Source of the DNA: Clostridia bacterium
GTDB lineage: Bacteria > Bacillota > Clostridia > Christensenellales > Borkfalkiaceae
Assembly: GCA_017646945.1 (NCBI GenBank)
Contig: JAGCLN010000134.1
Location: 1 to 5,939, forward strand
Reading direction: 5' to 3'
DNA length: 5,939 bases
How positions within the stretch are numbered: position 1 is the stretch's first letter; each line of letters starts with the position of its first letter. This document shows positions 5,848 through 5,939 of this stretch, in pieces. A program made the position numbers and the translations under genes. The notes beneath the pieces are model-generated. The model saw only the letters and a program-made list of their open reading frames with translations, had not been told where the DNA came from and ran no database searches.

Positions 5848-5939
5848 ATGAAAACTACTAAATATTTATTCTCAGGCTTTGGCGGTCAAGGTATCTTATT
5901 CTCAGGTAAGTTCTTAGCATACAAGGGCTTAACCGAAGA
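5848..5939 (+). CDS. 2-oxoacid:ferredoxin oxidoreductase gamma subunit, 5' part only
   Basis: The first 30 codons are present, starting MKTTKYLFSGFGGQGILFSG, before the window ends. FSGFGGQGI is the N-terminal signature of the POR/KOR gamma domain (domain III). Full-length members are usually about 180-190 residues, so roughly five sixths of the gene lies outside. It begins two bases after the beta stop codon with a strong SD, aaggagg at 5831-5837. It completes the four-subunit complex. Confidence 0.9.
   Translation, partial: MKTTKYLFSGFGGQGILFSGKFLAYKGLTE

Overview
The window looks like chromosomal DNA of a strictly anaerobic, moderately low-GC Bacillota (Clostridia-like, perhaps an uncultured gut lineage). 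The reasons are a classical T-box leader, Shine-Dalgarno sites ahead of most genes, the standard genetic code, and a four-subunit ferredoxin-dependent 2-oxoacid oxidoreductase. All genes read on the + strand. The ones seen are complete except the last, which is cut by the window end.

Layout. 1-100 is the first copy of an intergenic hairpin repeat. 101-227 has no gene but carries a plausible promoter. 228-485 is a tRNA-sensing T-box leader ending in a strong intrinsic terminator. 510-2792 encodes an unusual three-part protein: XRE helix-turn-helix, then cupin, then an AMP-forming acyl-CoA synthetase of the medium/branched-chain (ACSM/Macs-like) type. 2793-3138 is a gene-free gap holding two more copies of the hairpin repeat and an AT-rich leader. 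3139-3801 encodes a SIMIBI (MinD/ParA/CobQ-type) P-loop ATPase. 3813-5939 is a tight delta-alpha-beta-gamma cluster for a ketoisovalerate-type 2-oxoacid:ferredoxin oxidoreductase (VOR): 2[4Fe-4S] ferredoxin subunit, alpha (VorB), TPP-binding beta, and the first 30 residues of gamma.

How the genes may work together (inference). The ligase would activate a branched-chain or aryl acid such as isobutyrate to its CoA thioester. The oxidoreductase, run in reverse with reduced ferredoxin and CO2, would carboxylate it to the 2-oxoacid, which a transaminase turns into an amino acid. This reductive carboxylation route is known in rumen anaerobes and methanogens. Two things favour the biosynthetic direction over catabolism: the ligase is of the AMP-forming type, and a T-box switches genes on when its cognate tRNA is uncharged. 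The best specifier reading is GUA (Val), and the T-box base that contacts the tRNA discriminator is U, which fits A73 of tRNA-Val. I saw no convincing terminator or promoter between the ligase and ATPase genes, so the T-box may control the whole set.

The most unusual structure outside the genes is the intergenic repeat. Three diverged copies fold into the same hairpin (GACC/GGTC core, five-base A-rich loop, one-base bulge) while the outer stem sequences differ and still pair. Each is followed by 11-base units of the TTGTTTCTAAC type.
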